Assembly (NCBI RefSeq): GCF_014191725.1
Contig: NZ_JACHWZ010000008.1
Span: 124,001-188,000, forward strand
Reading direction: 5' to 3'
From: Microbulbifer rhizosphaerae
GTDB taxonomy: Bacteria; Pseudomonadota; Gammaproteobacteria; Pseudomonadales; Cellvibrionaceae
DNA: 64,000 nt
The notes beneath the pieces were generated by a model. The model was not told where the DNA came from. It saw nothing but the letters and a program-made list of their open reading frames with translations, and ran no database searches. Both the position numbers and the translations under genes were made by a program. This document shows positions 16,245 to 28,544 of this stretch, in pieces. Within the stretch, counting starts at the first letter, position 1. Every line of letters starts with the position of its first letter.

Positions 16245-19199
16245 TCAAAAACTCAGTTTGACTGGTGACCCGTCATAGACCACTTTCCGCGCCGGTGAGT
16301 CAGGGCGTCCGTTTGAAACCAGGCGAACATTCAGTTCGCGCCGTTCAGTCATACCCGCGAAGCTCCCCTGGCGCTCGCCGATGCTCAGGATTCTCTGTTT
16401 GTCGTCCCACCTCAGGGCAACCGTCGCATACTGGCCGCGCTCGTAGTCGTAAGTCTCGTTGTCATCCTGATAGAGGGTGAATTCCGCATCCCCTCCCGCG
16501 TAAACGGTAATATCGTAGGGTGCGTCGGGCTTTTCCGTGGCGTACTGCTGCAAGGGGCCGGTGGGCAGGATGGAGCCGGCACGCACATACAGCGGGATAA
16601 TGTCCAGGGGCGCCTCGCGCGTATGCTCCTGACCGCCGCGGATTTTCTCGCCACTGTAGTAGTCGTACCAGTCGGCACCGGCGGGCAGGTAGGTAGTGAC
16701 GCGGGTGCCGACCGTAGACCGCTTCCTTTCCAGCTCGGCGATATCCTTTGGCGTACGCCAGGACAAGCGAACATTGCGATCACTTTCCCCCTGGTAATGC
16801 TCGATGCCGAGCTTCACGCGCTCGCCCTGCTCCAGCTTGCGCTTGACGCCGTGGTAACGGCGGCCGCCGCTCTTCCAGTCCTCGATGACCTTTTCACCAT
16901 TGAGGTACAAAACAAAGCCGTCATCGCCTTCCAGGCCGATCTCATACTCGCCGCTTTCCGGTGCGATGAGGCTGCCGCTCCAGCGCGCGGAAAAGTTGTT
17001 CAGGCTCGACAGGCCTGGCGGGAAATCGGCCAATGGGGGCCCCGGCCAGGTGTGATCCAGCACTGCATCCACCACCTTGCCGGCTGGCTGCTCGAAGTTG
17101 CGGCCGCTGAAGTACTGACCGGCAAGGCCGGGCTTGTTGTCCGGCGTGCGCAGGTAGGCACCAGGAATGGTCTTGGCGGGCGGGTCCTCAAGGTGGTACA
17201 TGGGTCGGGTGACCGGGTGTACCAGCAAGGACGGACCGTACATGAAGGCGTCGTTGATGTTGTGCACCCGCTTGTCCCTGGGGAAGTCCATCGCCAGGGC
17301 GCGCATCAGGGTGTAGTCGTTTTCCGTGACCTGCCAGCTCAGGCTGTAGGTGTAGGGCAGCATGCGGTAACGCAATTCAACCGCTTGCTTGAGCGCGTCG
17401 TATACGGGCGGATCCAGCTCCTTGAAAATATAGGGTTCGCGCTCGATGTGGGTGCCATGCACGCGCATGATGGGATTGAAGGCGCCATACTGGAACCAGC
17501 GCGTGAACAATTCGCGGTACGCCGGATTCTGCTCGCCGCCCGGATAGTTGGGCACGAAAAAGCCACCGATGTCGTTGGTCCAATAGGGGTTGCCCGTAAT
17601 CGTGACGCTGACGCCGCCGCTGATTTGTCGGCGAAGGGTATCCCAACTAGCGTGAATATCGCCGGACCAGGAGGCCGCCGCCGTGCGTTGCGCGCCCGCC
17701 CAAGCCGAACGGGTCAGGGTAAATACCCGCTTGTTGCTGGTGGCACGCTGACCGTCGTAAGTGCCCTGTGTGGTCATCAGGGTGTAGGGGTTCAGGTAGC
17801 GGGAGAAATCGCCCATGGCGTTGTTGCCCAGACTTTTGATATCCGCCACCACTTTGTCAGGATCCCAACAGGCGGACCCTACTTCCACCTCCGTACCGTC
17901 CATCCACAGTGCATCGACACCTTTGTCCAGCAGACCAGCTTTCACATGCTTGAAGTAGATTTCCCGGCCCTGTTCGCTGAAGGCATCGTAGATGCGCGCC
18001 TTCTTTGAAATCCAGTGCAGGGGTTCGAAGCGCAGTCCATGGCCATCCAGCTCGGCGGCGAGGGGCGTGTCGTTACCCACCGACGGCCAAATGGAAATCA
18101 TAAGCTTCATGTTGAGGTCGTGAATCGCCGAGGTCATGGCCTCCGGCTCGGGGAAGCGCTCCGGGTCCCAGATCATGCCGCTCCAGTTGCCATCCCATTC
18201 GCCGCCCCATTCGCCGCCGCCCCAGTACTGCCAGTCCTGCACGATGTAATCGAGCGGAAAGCCCTCTTCGCGAAAGGTGCGGGCAACTTCCACAATACGT
18301 TCCTGCGTCGGATAGCGTTCTTTACTCATAAACAGGCCGAAAGCCTGCTTGGGATACATGGGCGCGTCACCGGTCAGGTCACGGTAGGCGGAGACCACGT
18401 CGTCCATACCGTCTCCGGCCATGAAGTAGTAATCCACACCGCCGGGTGCGCTCTCGGCCCAAAGGGTCGCGCCTTCGGCGTTGTCTTTGAACTTCATTGC
18501 GGAGTAGGTATCCCACAGGATGCCGTAGTTCTCCGTGGACATCATAACGGGGATGACGCTACCCACGTTGGTTTGGACCAGCAGCAGCTCCTGGTTACGG
18601 CGGTTCAACAGCGACTCCTGAGTACCGCGGTCGATCTCTGTCTCATTGATAAAGCCGAATCCGTAGATGGCTTCATCCTGTTTAAGGGAGAAAGTGTTGG
18701 ACACTTCGTAGCTTGGCGCTTCGGCGATCTCAACCTTTTCAATGCGCTGAGGTGCACCGGCCGATTCCCGGGTATAGAGCTTGCCGTTGCCGTCGCTGAA
18801 ACTCAGCGAGCCGCTGTGCTTATCAATCTCTATCGTCAGCTCCGCGGATGCGAGTTTGAGCGTGGTACCGCCGTCCTCCAGCTCAAAGGCAATGGGATCG
18901 GGCTGGTCGATAACCACAAGGCTCGGGTGCTGCCAGTAGTTATCCCCCAGGTTGCTGTTAACCCTGACCGTCCTGGGGCCGTAGAAGATGACGTTCTTGA
19001 CCGTATCCCCCAGCCTGATCTGCACACCATCTGGCAATCGGCGATAGTCGAATCCACCATCAGTCTCTTGAGTCTCTGGCAACAGTGATACCAGATGACC
19101 GTTTTCATCAAGGCCGGAAGCCGGGGGCGGTGGTTCCGTCGTACAGGACGCGGCCGCGACCGTAATGGCAGCGATAGTTGCCATTTGCTTATAGTTCAT
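16245..19199 (-). CDS. GH31 glycosidase lipoprotein with PA14 insert (alpha-xylosidase/alpha-glucosidase type)
   Basis: 984 aa. The N-terminus MNYKQMATIAAITVAAASC is a lipoprotein signal with Cys19. An N-terminal beta-sandwich (about 40-270) precedes the GH31 barrel (about 275-640). The nucleophile is D434 in ALWMDGTE and the acid/base D514 in SWSGDIHASW. A PA14 domain occupies about 690-820 (GLAGQYFSGRNF through WSGSLIAPESGEYEIGLEGD), set between the barrel and the C-terminal sandwich rather than in the N-terminal sandwich as in the Cellvibrio alpha-xylosidase Xyl31A. PA14 probably binds or shapes the oligosaccharide site. GH31 enzymes remove alpha-linked xylose, glucose or galactose; with GH95 and GH2 nearby, xyloglucan side chains are a reasonable substrate. 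It is divergent from the GH43 gene. Confidence 0.87.
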   Translation of the reverse strand: MNYKQMATIAAITVAAASCTTEPPPPASGLDENGHLVSLLPETQETDGGFDYRRLPDGVQIRLGDTVKNVIFYGPRTVRVNSNLGDNYWQHPSLVVIDQPDPIAFELEDGGTTLKLASAELTIEIDKHSGSLSFSDGNGKLYTRESAGAPQRIEKVEIAEAPSYEVSNTFSLKQDEAIYGFGFINETEIDRGTQESLLNRRNQELLLVQTNVGSVIPVMMSTENYGILWDTYSAMKFKDNAEGATLWAESAPGGVDYYFMAGDGMDDVVSAYRDLTGDAPMYPKQAFGLFMSKERYPTQERIVEVARTFREEGFPLDYIVQDWQYWGGGEWGGEWDGNWSGMIWDPERFPEPEAMTSAIHDLNMKLMISIWPSVGNDTPLAAELDGHGLRFEPLHWISKKARIYDAFSEQGREIYFKHVKAGLLDKGVDALWMDGTEVEVGSACWDPDKVVADIKSLGNNAMGDFSRYLNPYTLMTTQGTYDGQRATSNKRVFTLTRSAWAGAQRTAAASWSGDIHASWDTLRRQISGGVSVTITGNPYWTNDIGGFFVPNYPGGEQNPAYRELFTRWFQYGAFNPIMRVHGTHIEREPYIFKELDPPVYDALKQAVELRYRMLPYTYSLSWQVTENDYTLMRALAMDFPRDKRVHNINDAFMYGPSLLVHPVTRPMYHLEDPPAKTIPGAYLRTPDNKPGLAGQYFSGRNFEQPAGKVVDAVLDHTWPGPPLADFPPGLSSLNNFSARWSGSLIAPESGEYEIGLEGDDGFVLYLNGEKVIEDWKSGGRRYHGVKRKLEQGERVKLGIEHYQGESDRNVRLSWRTPKDIAELERKRSTVGTRVTTYLPAGADWYDYYSGEKIRGGQEHTREAPLDIIPLYVRAGSILPTGPLQQYATEKPDAPYDITVYAGGDAEFTLYQDDNETYDYERGQYATVALRWDDKQRILSIGERQGSFAGMTERRELNVRLVSNGRPDSPARKVVYDGSPVKLSF

Positions 19200-19286
19200 T
19201 CCATCATCCTTTATATATATTCTTATTTATCAGAGGCTCGCTGACTGGAGGACTGGCTTCTGTCTCCATGTACTGGGAGAGATTGA

Positions 19287-19298
19287 GTTATCGATAAC
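19287..19298. promoter_or_regulatory. Perfect 12-bp palindrome GTTATCGATAAC in a divergent promoter region
   Basis: It lies in the 284-bp AT-rich region between the GH31 (start 19199) and GH43 (start 19484) genes, where both must be transcribed outward. The size and symmetry suit a LacI- or GntR-type operator. A TCATATTA box follows at 19317. No matching regulator gene is identified in the window apart from the GntR protein near 8 kb. Confidence 0.45.
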
Positions 19299-19483
19299 AT
19301 TTTTATATAGTATTTGTCATATTATATTGCATAATTACAACTGGCAAGTCCCCTTGAGTCAGAATGACTGGGAGCAGTTTCACAACAACTTCTGACTGAA
19401 TAGCCGGTTTGAGTCTCAGAGCTTAGCGAAGCACCGCTTGGTGCCCGTCGATACCCACAACTCAGCGATGGAATAAGAAATCA

Positions 19484-21721
19484 ATGAAAATAATGTATAG
19501 ACAAGGCCTTTGGGATGCCCGCAAACCGCGAAGATTCCGTTCCGCAGTCCTTATCCTGCTGGCCGCGGCCGGACTGCTCTCCAGCGGCTGCACCGATAGC
19601 TCCCGGAAGGAAGAAACGCCTTATTCAGCCTACCTGTTCACCTATTTTCTCGGCAACGACCCCGGCGAGGAGGCCATTCGATATGCCCTGAGCTGGGATG
19701 GCTATCACTACCGGGCACTCAAGGGCAACAAGCCCATCATCAGCTCAGAACGTATCAGTTCCTCCGGTGGCGTGAGGGACCCACATATCCTGAGAGGGGC
19801 CGACGGCAAGTTCTATATGACCGTTACGGACCTCTACGTACCCGAACAGGGCTGGTCCAACTTTGCCATGGTCATGATGAAATCCGATGACCTGGTCAAC
19901 TGGACATCCAGCATCGTCAATATTCCGGAAACCTTCCCCGAAGAATTCGGGGATGTGGACCGGGTCTGGGCGCCGCAGACCATCTACGATCCGGAAAGCG
20001 AACGCTACATGCTCTACTGGTCCATGCGCTCCGGCGACGGCCCCGACATCATCTACTATGCCTTCGCCAACGACGATTTTACCGGCCTCGCCACGGTACC
20101 CCAGCAGCTCTATTTCAGCCCCACCAACGATGCCACTATCGACGGGGACATAGTGTTCCACGACGGCAAATACCATCTGTTTTTCAAGACCGAGGGCTCC
20201 GGCAAAGGCATCAAGAAGGCCGTCTCCAAGAATCTCACCGGGGACTATGTACTCCAGGACAAGTATCTGCACCAGACCGATAAGGCCGTGGAGGGATCTG
20301 CAGTTTTCAAACTGATTGGATCGGACAAATATATCCTCATGTACGACGTGTACATGGACGGAAAATATCAGTTTACCGAAAGCGATGACTTGGCGAATTT
20401 CTCCGTGATCGACGGCGAGATCTCCATGGATTTCCACCCGCGACACGGATCGGTGCTCCCGATCACCAGCGCTGAAGCCGAAGCCCTGCAAAAACAATGG
20501 GGGCCGGTGGAAGCCGCGGTTATTTCTTCGGAGTCACCCGATATCAAGAAAGGCAACCTGACGATCGATGCGGCAGAGGGCACCCTCTACCTTCCCGTCA
20601 AACCCGGTACAGACCTGAGCCGGCTGGACCCGAAATTCAAACTGGTGACCGAATTTTCCCTTAGCCCGGAAGGCCCCCGGGATTTCTCCTCCGGGGCCGT
20701 GAGCTACACCCTCTCCCGGAGCGGACTGGCTGACAAAACCTATAAAGTGACTGCCGAAGTCGACGGCAATCCGGTTTTGGACGGGTATTATGCCGACCCG
20801 GAAATTATTTATTCCGAAAGGGATAAAAAATACTACATGTATCCAACAAGCGACGGATTTTATCGCTGGTCTGGCACATATTTCGAAACTTTTTCTTCTT
20901 CCGACCTGATACACTGGGAAAACGAGGGTACCATTCTGGACCTGAAAGCCGACGTGAGCTGGGCGGACCGCAACGCCTGGGCACCGGCCGGCATCGAGAA
21001 AGTCGTCGACGGGCGGGACGGAGAAGATAAAAAGTACAAGTATTTCTACTACTTCACCGCGGCGCAGAAGATCGGCGTGGCCGTGGCGGACGACCCCGCC
21101 GGCCCCTTCACCGATTCCGGCCGACCCCTGATCGATTTCAAACCGGACGGAGTGACCGGGGGCCAGGAAATCGACCCGGACGTGTTCCTGGACCCCGTCT
21201 CCGGGAAATCCTATCTCTACTGGGGCAACGGCTACCTGGCGGTGGCTGAACTCAACGACGATATGGTCTCCATTGCCAGGGATTCCATTAAGGTACTCAC
21301 TCCGGATGACACCTTCAGGGAGGGCGCCGAGGTGTTTTACCGGAACGGCACCTACTATATCCTGTGGTCCGAAAATGACACCCGCAGCGAGGACTACCGG
21401 GTGCGTTACGCCATGGCCGACTCGCCCACCGGGCCTTTGCGGATTCCCGAAAACAATCTCGTCATCGCCAAGAAGCCAGAACTCGGTATCTACGGCACTG
21501 GACACAACTCCGTGGTCAAAGTCCCGGGAGAAGACCGGTGGCACATCGTCTATCACCGTTTCAACCGCCCGAATGGCATCGCCATGGGCGAATCCGCCGG
21601 CTATCACCGGGAAGTGTGCATCGACGTTCTGGAGTTCAACGACGACGGTACTATCAAGCCGGTAATACCGACATTGCAAGGTCTTGCCGGCAGCAGCACT
21701 CCAGCAGACGATAAGGGGTAA
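19484..21721 (+). CDS. Two-domain GH43 glycosidase, probable lipoprotein
   Basis: 745 aa. A hydrophobic stretch (AVLILLAAAGLLSSGC) ends at Cys36, suggesting a lipoprotein. Two five-bladed GH43 propellers follow, about 48-330 and 432-735, joined by an Ig-like linker (355-425). In the first, D99 (VRDPHIL), D220/D222 (TIDGDIVF) and E270 (VEGSAVF) fit the catalytic triad. In the second, D438 (YADPEI), D564/D566 (EIDPDVF) and E613 (FREGAEVFY) do. GH43 enzymes remove arabinofuranose, xylose or galactose from plant and algal polymers. Both sites look complete, so it may cut two linkages. uxuA begins 4 bp after its stop, so the two are co-transcribed. Specificity is unknown. Confidence 0.82.
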   Translation: MKIMYRQGLWDARKPRRFRSAVLILLAAAGLLSSGCTDSSRKEETPYSAYLFTYFLGNDPGEEAIRYALSWDGYHYRALKGNKPIISSERISSSGGVRDPHILRGADGKFYMTVTDLYVPEQGWSNFAMVMMKSDDLVNWTSSIVNIPETFPEEFGDVDRVWAPQTIYDPESERYMLYWSMRSGDGPDIIYYAFANDDFTGLATVPQQLYFSPTNDATIDGDIVFHDGKYHLFFKTEGSGKGIKKAVSKNLTGDYVLQDKYLHQTDKAVEGSAVFKLIGSDKYILMYDVYMDGKYQFTESDDLANFSVIDGEISMDFHPRHGSVLPITSAEAEALQKQWGPVEAAVISSESPDIKKGNLTIDAAEGTLYLPVKPGTDLSRLDPKFKLVTEFSLSPEGPRDFSSGAVSYTLSRSGLADKTYKVTAEVDGNPVLDGYYADPEIIYSERDKKYYMYPTSDGFYRWSGTYFETFSSSDLIHWENEGTILDLKADVSWADRNAWAPAGIEKVVDGRDGEDKKYKYFYYFTAAQKIGVAVADDPAGPFTDSGRPLIDFKPDGVTGGQEIDPDVFLDPVSGKSYLYWGNGYLAVAELNDDMVSIARDSIKVLTPDDTFREGAEVFYRNGTYYILWSENDTRSEDYRVRYAMADSPTGPLRIPENNLVIAKKPELGIYGTGHNSVVKVPGEDRWHIVYHRFNRPNGIAMGESAGYHREVCIDVLEFNDDGTIKPVIPTLQGLAGSSTPADDKG

Positions 21722-21725
21722 TCAT

Positions 21726-22922
21726 ATGCGCGAATCCTGGAGATGGTTTGGTCCCAACGATCCGGTCAGCCTGGACGATATCCGCCAGGCCGGCGCCACC
21801 GATATAGTGAGCGCTCTGCACCATATTCCCACTGGGGAGGTGTGGCCAGTGGATGCGATCCGCAGGCACAAGGCATCGATCGAAACGGCCGACTCCGGCC
21901 GCTCTCAATTAAAGTGGTCGGTGGTTGAAAGTATTCCGGTCCACGAAGATATCAAGTTGTCCAGGCCCGGGCATCGGGGCTATGTGGACAACTGGATTGC
22001 CAGTATGGAGAATCTGGCGGAGTGCGGGATAAAAGTCATCTGCTACAACTTTATGCCGGTGATCGACTGGACCCGGACCGACCTCAGCTACCGGCTGCCC
22101 AGCGGCGCCTACGCGCTGCGTTTCGACCAGAGAAAATTCGCGGCTTTTGACCTGTTTATCCTGGAACGGAAAGATGCCGAGTGCGACTATTCGGAACAGG
22201 AGATTACCGAAGCAAAGGCAACCTTCTCCGCAATGACAGAGAAGGAAAAACAGCAACTCACCGAAAACATTATCGCCGGGTTACCCGGCAGAATGACCGA
22301 CAGTTACAGGCTGGATGATTTCCGTTCCGCACTGGACAACTACCGCGGAATCGACCGGGACACCCTGCGCAGGAACCTCTTCGCTTTCCTCTCCCGGGTA
22401 TTGCCGATAGCCGAAAAGCTGGGCGTCAAGCTGGCCATACATCCGGACGATCCGCCGAGGGACATGCTCGGCCTACCCAGGATCATTTGCACCGCCGAGG
22501 ACCTGGAATTCCTCTTCGGGGAACTCCCCAGCCCGGCCAATGGCATGACCCTTTGTGTGGGCACCTACGGCAGCAGGCCGGACAACGACCTGCCGGAAAT
22601 GGCTCGCCGCTTCAGCCCGCGTATTCACTTTGCGCATCTGCGCGGCGTCAGTCGCGATGCTGACGAACAGCGGTCATTCTACGAGGCCTGCCACCTGGAT
22701 AGCGACATCGATATGGTCCAGGTAGTCTGGAACCTGCTGGCGGAGGAGCAGAGAAGGGGCGATTCCGCACCAAAAATATTTATCCGCCCCGATCACGGAC
22801 ACCAGATGATGGACGATATTGGCAAAACAGTGAATCCGGGTTACTCGGCCATTGGCCGCCTGAAGGGACTGGCGGAAATCCGTGGGGTTATCCGGGCACT
22901 CTCTATCAACCACTTGAGTTGA
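21726..22922 (+). CDS. uxuA: D-mannonate dehydratase
   Basis: 398 aa from the ATG at 21726, with AAGGGG about 9 nt upstream; the open frame extends 14 codons further but into the GH43 gene. The start MRESWRWFGPNDPVSLDDIRQAG and the HIPTGEVWP segment are the family signature, with metal-binding residues in IHPDDPP, HLRGV and RPDHGHQM. It dehydrates D-mannonate to 2-keto-3-deoxy-D-gluconate in the cytoplasm, the committed step of D-glucuronate catabolism. The other genes of that route (uxaC, uxuB, kdgK) are not in the window. Its tight coupling to a GH43 gene suggests the polymer contains glucuronic acid. Confidence 0.93.
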   Translation: MRESWRWFGPNDPVSLDDIRQAGATDIVSALHHIPTGEVWPVDAIRRHKASIETADSGRSQLKWSVVESIPVHEDIKLSRPGHRGYVDNWIASMENLAECGIKVICYNFMPVIDWTRTDLSYRLPSGAYALRFDQRKFAAFDLFILERKDAECDYSEQEITEAKATFSAMTEKEKQQLTENIIAGLPGRMTDSYRLDDFRSALDNYRGIDRDTLRRNLFAFLSRVLPIAEKLGVKLAIHPDDPPRDMLGLPRIICTAEDLEFLFGELPSPANGMTLCVGTYGSRPDNDLPEMARRFSPRIHFAHLRGVSRDADEQRSFYEACHLDSDIDMVQVVWNLLAEEQRRGDSAPKIFIRPDHGHQMMDDIGKTVNPGYSAIGRLKGLAEIRGVIRALSINHLS

Positions 22923-22985
22923 GGCCGTAGGGGGCGCCGTGCGCACCATTCAGGTTCGAGGGCTCCGGCCGGTGCGAGGCTGCCA
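22923..22985. repeat. Partial copy of the GTAGGGTGCGCC repeat
   Basis: The bases right after uxuA (CCGTAGGGGGCGCCGTGCGCACC) match one arm of the 26-bp inverted repeat at 26497-26573. Only one arm is present. It lies in the 176-bp gap before the GH2 gene. Confidence 0.5.
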
Positions 22986-23089
22986 TGGATGGCGGTCACG
23001 CAGACAGCGCATGGAGCAGTTGTCTGCCACTGCGCCAACTACAGAGTGACAGTTTTTTGGGTTGAAAGAATAAAGACATAATCTGATGA

Positions 23090-26374
<3,285 letters not shown>

Positions 26375-26403
26375 ACAGAGATCGGCCCACGGGGGCTCCG
26401 ACC

Positions 26404-26478
26404 GGCCCTGCTCCGGTGGCCATCCGGCAAAAAACCTCATCGGTAAATATTTGCCGGATGGCCACCGGCAGCAGGGCC
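26404..26478. repeat. Palindromic repeat A downstream of the GH2 gene
   Basis: GGCCCTGCTCCGGTGGCCAT and following TCCGGCAAA pair with TTTGCCGGATGGCCACCGG and following CAGCAGGGCC. It is the first of four adjacent palindromes filling the 622-bp gap between the GH2 and BNR_4 genes, and could end GH2 transcription. Confidence 0.7.
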
Positions 26479-26496
26479 TCGCTCAGTGGGTGGTGC

Positions 26497-26573
26497 CGTA
26501 GGGTGCGCCGTGCGCACCGAATCGAAGCCGGAGGGGTTTTCAACCTAATTCGGTGCGCACGGCGCACCCTACG
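26497..26573. repeat. Palindromic repeat B with perfect 26-bp arms
   Basis: Arms at 26497-26522 and 26548-26573 are exact complements over 26 bp, beginning CGTAGGGTGCGCC and ending GGCGCACCCTACG, around a 25-bp loop. A half copy is at 22923. It is non-coding and probably a dispersed chromosomal repeat. Confidence 0.85.
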
Positions 26574-26592
26574 CTCGCTACAAACCTCTCTT

Positions 26593-26759
26593 TGTAGGAG
26601 CTTGCTTGCAGGGCAAAAATGTGCGCTTAGCGAGCACTGCTCGCTGCGCATTTTTGCGACCGGCCATGGACGGCCGGGCCGGCGATAGCTCCATGGATGG
26701 TTGCTTGGGCATGTGCTGATTCGAGACCTCGATCTTTCGCCTGCAAGCAGGCTCCTACA
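26593..26759. repeat. Palindromic repeat C (TGTAGGAGC...GCTCCTACA family)
   Basis: TGTAGGAGCTTGCTTGCAGG at the left and CCTGCAAGCAGGCTCCTACA at the right form an imperfect 20-bp inverted repeat with inner palindromes. The same outer TGTAGGAGC/GCTCCTACA arms bound the element at 50019-50159, so this is a multi-copy family. Confidence 0.75.
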
Positions 26760-26770
26760 GGTGCAAAATC

Positions 26771-26919
26771 GTAGGATGGGCAAAGCGCAGCGTGCCCATC
26801 GGCCAAATGATGGGCACGTCGCTGCGCTCCGTTGACTCGCGCCATCCCTGGCGCTCGCCCGCTTCGCGGGCGCCTGCGGCGTCCAAATCGGCAATCCTGC
26901 CGATTTGTGCCCATCCTAC
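26771..26919. repeat. Palindromic repeat D (GTAGGATGGGC...GCCCATCCTAC)
   Basis: GTAGGATGGGCA and TGCCCATCCTAC arms bound inner hairpins, including a perfect CAAATCGGCA/TGCCGATTTG stem (26884-26907). The latter matches the hairpin at 3249 and a degenerate one near 42165. Confidence 0.75.
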
Positions 26920-26996
26920 AAATAGCGTAACGCCCCCCCGGTTCAATTCGTCATGGCGCGGGTGCTTCTATCTCAATAAACTTAAAAAATGAAACC

Positions 26997-28391
26997 ATGA
27001 AAACTCCGTTTATCTCTTTGTTCACCCTGCTGTTGGCTACGACCCAGGCGCAGGCAGCGGAATCAATTCCAGGCCCGGCTGAGGTCGGCGCCCGGCAAAT
27101 TCCGGTGATCGAAGAAGCCTATGCCGGCAGTTCAATAAACGTGGTCGCCGGCAGTCGCCAGACACTCTACACGGACGGCGCGTACCAATACGCCGGCTTC
27201 TACGGCGCCGACGGCCGGCTATTGCTGGCCAAGCGCCGTCTGGGCGAGAACAGCTGGCAGATCCACCCCACCGAATTCATCACCGACCTGAAGGACGCCC
27301 ACAACACCATCAGCCTTGTGGTGGACGGGGGGGGTTACCTGCACCTAGCCTGGGGTCACCATAACACCCCCCTCAACTACAGTCGAAGCGTCGAACCGGA
27401 CAGCCTGATCATGGGCGAGCCGCGCGCTATGGTCGGCGAGGCGGAACAGAGCGTGACCTATCCGCAGTTTTTCCGGCTCGCAGACGGCAACCTGTTGTTC
27501 CTCTACCGAGACGGCGGCTCCGGCAATGGCCGCCTGGTACTCAACCATTACGCCGCTGAACAGCAGAAGTGGTCCCGGCGCCAGGGCAACCTCATCGACG
27601 GTGAATCCCAACGCAGCGCCTACTGGGACATGAGCATTGATAAAGGCGGGCGTTTGCACCTGGCCTGGAACTGGCGGGAAACCCCGGACGTGGCCAGCAA
27701 CCACGACCTGCTCTACGCCCGCTCCGACGACGGGGGCAAAAGCTGGCAGCGCAGCGATGGCAGCGACTACAAACTGCCGATCACACAAGCCCGCGCCGAA
27801 GTTGCCGCCACCATCCCACAAAACCGCAACCTGATGAACCCGCCCGCGGTGGACGCGAATCATCGGGGCCAGCCTGTTATCGCTTCCTACTGGTCACCGG
27901 AGAAGGGAGCCCGCCCCCGCTTCAATCTCGTCTACCGGGACGAGCGCGGCTGGCACACAATCCCGGGCCCCGAAGCGGGACAGGATTTCACATTGCAGGG
28001 GCACGGCACCAAACGTCCGCCAATATCACGCGCAGCGCTGCTGGTGGAATCCGGGAAGGACAAGGGCGCCCACCTGATCTACCGCGACGACAGCCGAGGC
28101 GGCCGCGTACTGGCCGCCTCCCTGGACGACCTGCGCAGCCCGGAGTGGCATTTCCGCTATCTCACAGAAGAAAACGTCGGCGCCTGGGAACCATCGATTG
28201 ATCCGGCGCAGTGGCAGCGAATGAAACAGGCCCAGCTGCTGTTGCAGCCGGTGACGCAGTTGGACGGCGACGACCGCAGCGGCAGCGACGCCAAACCCAC
28301 GCCGCTGAGCCTGTTGATCTGGGGTCCGGTCAGGGAAAATCACCAACGTCGCGGGGTCGCTGATGACGATACCAAAGCTGTCGGCCCCTGA
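26997..28391 (+). CDS. Secreted BNR_4 propeller protein, candidate polysaccharide lyase
   Basis: 464 aa with a signal peptide cut near QAQA/AES. The segment YLHLAWGHHNTPLNYSRS and the following YPQFF and LFLYRDGGSGNGRL are the hallmark of the BNR_4 family, a seven-bladed propeller. Some members (CAZy PL24/PL25) are ulvan lyases that use His, Tyr and Arg; candidate residues are H102, H121, H122, Y155 and R171, which I name from memory of the family rather than from an alignment. Many other BNR_4 proteins have no known activity. It follows a GH2 and uxuA, which would consume galactose- and glucuronate-containing products. No sulfatase is in the window, so an ulvan substrate is only one possibility. 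Confidence 0.72.
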   Translation: MKTPFISLFTLLLATTQAQAAESIPGPAEVGARQIPVIEEAYAGSSINVVAGSRQTLYTDGAYQYAGFYGADGRLLLAKRRLGENSWQIHPTEFITDLKDAHNTISLVVDGGGYLHLAWGHHNTPLNYSRSVEPDSLIMGEPRAMVGEAEQSVTYPQFFRLADGNLLFLYRDGGSGNGRLVLNHYAAEQQKWSRRQGNLIDGESQRSAYWDMSIDKGGRLHLAWNWRETPDVASNHDLLYARSDDGGKSWQRSDGSDYKLPITQARAEVAATIPQNRNLMNPPAVDANHRGQPVIASYWSPEKGARPRFNLVYRDERGWHTIPGPEAGQDFTLQGHGTKRPPISRAALLVESGKDKGAHLIYRDDSRGGRVLAASLDDLRSPEWHFRYLTEENVGAWEPSIDPAQWQRMKQAQLLLQPVTQLDGDDRSGSDAKPTPLSLLIWGPVRENHQRRGVADDDTKAVGP

Positions 28392-28544
28392 AACCCACAA
28401 CGCTCAAGACACCCGCGACAATGCTTTTATCGGCTTCCCCTCGCTCGGGAGTTGCCCAGAGGCTGATGCTCGGAATACTTAGCCCTTTGCGACGGGGGCG
28501 TTTCTGTTGCTGGCGAAGGAGATATATCGGTTAAGTGAAGGAGA

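Noticed and set aside
26404-26919. CRISPR array
   Set aside because: The repeats are different palindromes of unequal size, not direct repeats with uniform spacers.
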